The translations under genes were made by a program, and so were the position numbers. Below, piece after piece: positions 14,840 through 15,467 of a DNA stretch of 15,467 nucleotides. This stretch comes from Candidatus Aerophobota bacterium (GTDB taxonomy: Bacteria; Aerophobota; Aerophobia; Aerophobales; B3-G15): the NCBI GenBank assembly GCA_030607715.1, contig JAUWJM010000024.1:1-15467 (forward strand), in the 5' to 3' direction. Position 1 is the first letter of the stretch. Every line of letters begins with the position of its first letter. Below the pieces are notes generated by a model, which did not search any database, had not been told where the DNA came from, and was given only the letters and a program-made list of their open reading frames with translations.

Positions 14840-15467
14840 CTACCCCTTTACTCCTCCAGCACTTAGTCCTTGAACAAGATACCTCTGTAAGAAGAAATTT
14901 ATTGTAAAAACCGGCAGAGCAGCTAATACTGCAACTGTTAATATATCAGCCCATGAAATTCCATGTACTCCTATAAATGAGGTTACTCCCATAGGCATCG
15001 TCCATTTACTTTCAGCAGATATTAAAGTGATTACAAATAAATACTCATTCCAACATATAACAAAAAGTAGAGAAAATGTTCCTATGATTCCTGGAAGAGC
15101 CAAAGGTAAGAGTATACGCATTACACTTTGAAGTCTCGAACAACCATCTATTAAGCCAGCTTCTTCGAAATCAAAAGGAATCGAGTCAAAATATCCCTTT
15201 AAGAAAAAGGTGCCCACAGGGGCAACAGAGGCAGAATATAATATTATCAAACCTAAATGTTTTCCAAGCAGATGTACCTGCTTGAAAAACATATATATAG
15301 GAATTATTATAGCTATTGGAAAAATCATTTGAGAGAACAAAATAAAAAAGAGCAGGAAAGTTTTTGCTCTAAACTTAAACCGAGAGAAAGCATAACCACC
15401 TGAGATAGAGAGCAAGAGGGAAATGATGGCTGATATGCCTGAAACTTTAACAGAATTAAATAACCAA
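14840..15467 (-). CDS. Carbohydrate ABC transporter permease, MalG type (partial)
   Basis: The frame is open to the right edge of the window; an internal TTG at 15415 is not the start, because upstream codons read WLFNSVKVSG, the usual second-helix region. Some 208 residues are visible of a protein of about 270-290. Key features are GGYAFSRFKF, the EAA loop (FEEAGLIDGCSRL, then ILLPLALPG) that contacts the ATPase, WNEYLF, and the C-terminal GLSAGGVKG. It forms the inner-membrane channel with a MalF-type partner presumably just outside the window. It is probably the importer for the sugar or derivative processed by the downstream minus-strand genes. Confidence 0.92.
   Translation of the reverse strand, partial: WLFNSVKVSGISAIISLLLSISGGYAFSRFKFRAKTFLLFFILFSQMIFPIAIIIPIYMFFKQVHLLGKHLGLIILYSASVAPVGTFFLKGYFDSIPFDFEEAGLIDGCSRLQSVMRILLPLALPGIIGTFSLLFVICWNEYLFVITLISAESKWTMPMGVTSFIGVHGISWADILTVAVLAALPVFTINFFLQRYLVQGLSAGGVKG

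Noticed and set aside
15413..15415. TTG at 15415 as start of the MalG-type permease
   Set aside because: The upstream codons to the window edge encode the conserved WLFNS segment, so the gene continues beyond the window.

Overview
The window is AT-rich bacterial chromosomal DNA. Most genes have recognisable Shine-Dalgarno sites, and a Rex redox repressor is encoded, which points to a bacterium that responds to the NADH/NAD+ ratio, probably an anaerobic or fermentative heterotroph. The sulfatase, sugar-phosphate enzymes, sugar ABC permeases and many decayed genes fit an uncultured saccharolytic lineage. I cannot name the phylum from the sequence. I saw no rRNA, tRNA, CRISPR array or phage genes.

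Plus-strand half (1-6852). It opens inside a sulfatase whose N-terminus lies outside the window. A good extended -10 promoter sits in the sulfatase's 3' end and faces a three-gene membrane set: a TPR-like membrane protein, an unknown four-helix protein with an HIHH motif, and a DUF624/YesL-like protein. Their reading frames overlap by 17 and 4 nt. Next come two anion transporters from unrelated families: a DASS/SLC13-type symporter with altered SNT motifs and a TauE/SafE exporter. An 8-bp-period tandem repeat lies directly before the exporter. A C-terminal remnant of an RpiB-type isomerase and an intact araD close this half.

Minus-strand half (15467-7107, read right to left). A partial sugar ABC permease (MalG type) is followed by an M81/MlrC-type metallopeptidase and a UroD-family protein 26 nt apart. 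Then come a zinc sugar-alcohol-type dehydrogenase, an internally deleted ketose 3-epimerase-like remnant, an intact TIM-barrel sugar isomerase/epimerase, an internally deleted ABC permease remnant, an IS200/IS605-type end remnant, a SIS-domain 6-phospho-3-hexuloisomerase (HxlB type) and rex. Rex has a clear sigma70-type promoter with a palindrome over its -10 element.

Working together, the genes suggest uptake of a sugar or sugar derivative (ABC permease), oxidation and epimerisation (dehydrogenase, TIM-barrel enzyme), and entry into central metabolism through phosphorylated ketoses (HxlB, AraD), with Rex sensing redox state. On the plus strand, sulfatase plus two anion carriers suggests handling of sulfate released from sulfated glycans. 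This pathway reading is inference from gene content.

The most distinctive property is decay. Between 5.9 and 10.3 kb there are three broken carbohydrate genes (RpiB-like, epimerase-like, permease) and an IS end. The 11.38-11.83 kb gap holds nested inverted repeats that look like a collapsed mobile element, and a short repeat containing TGTCACTATTTTAG recurs at 11.78 and 14.55 kb, with a partial copy at 1.06 kb. I did not identify a clearly new defence or biosynthetic system.
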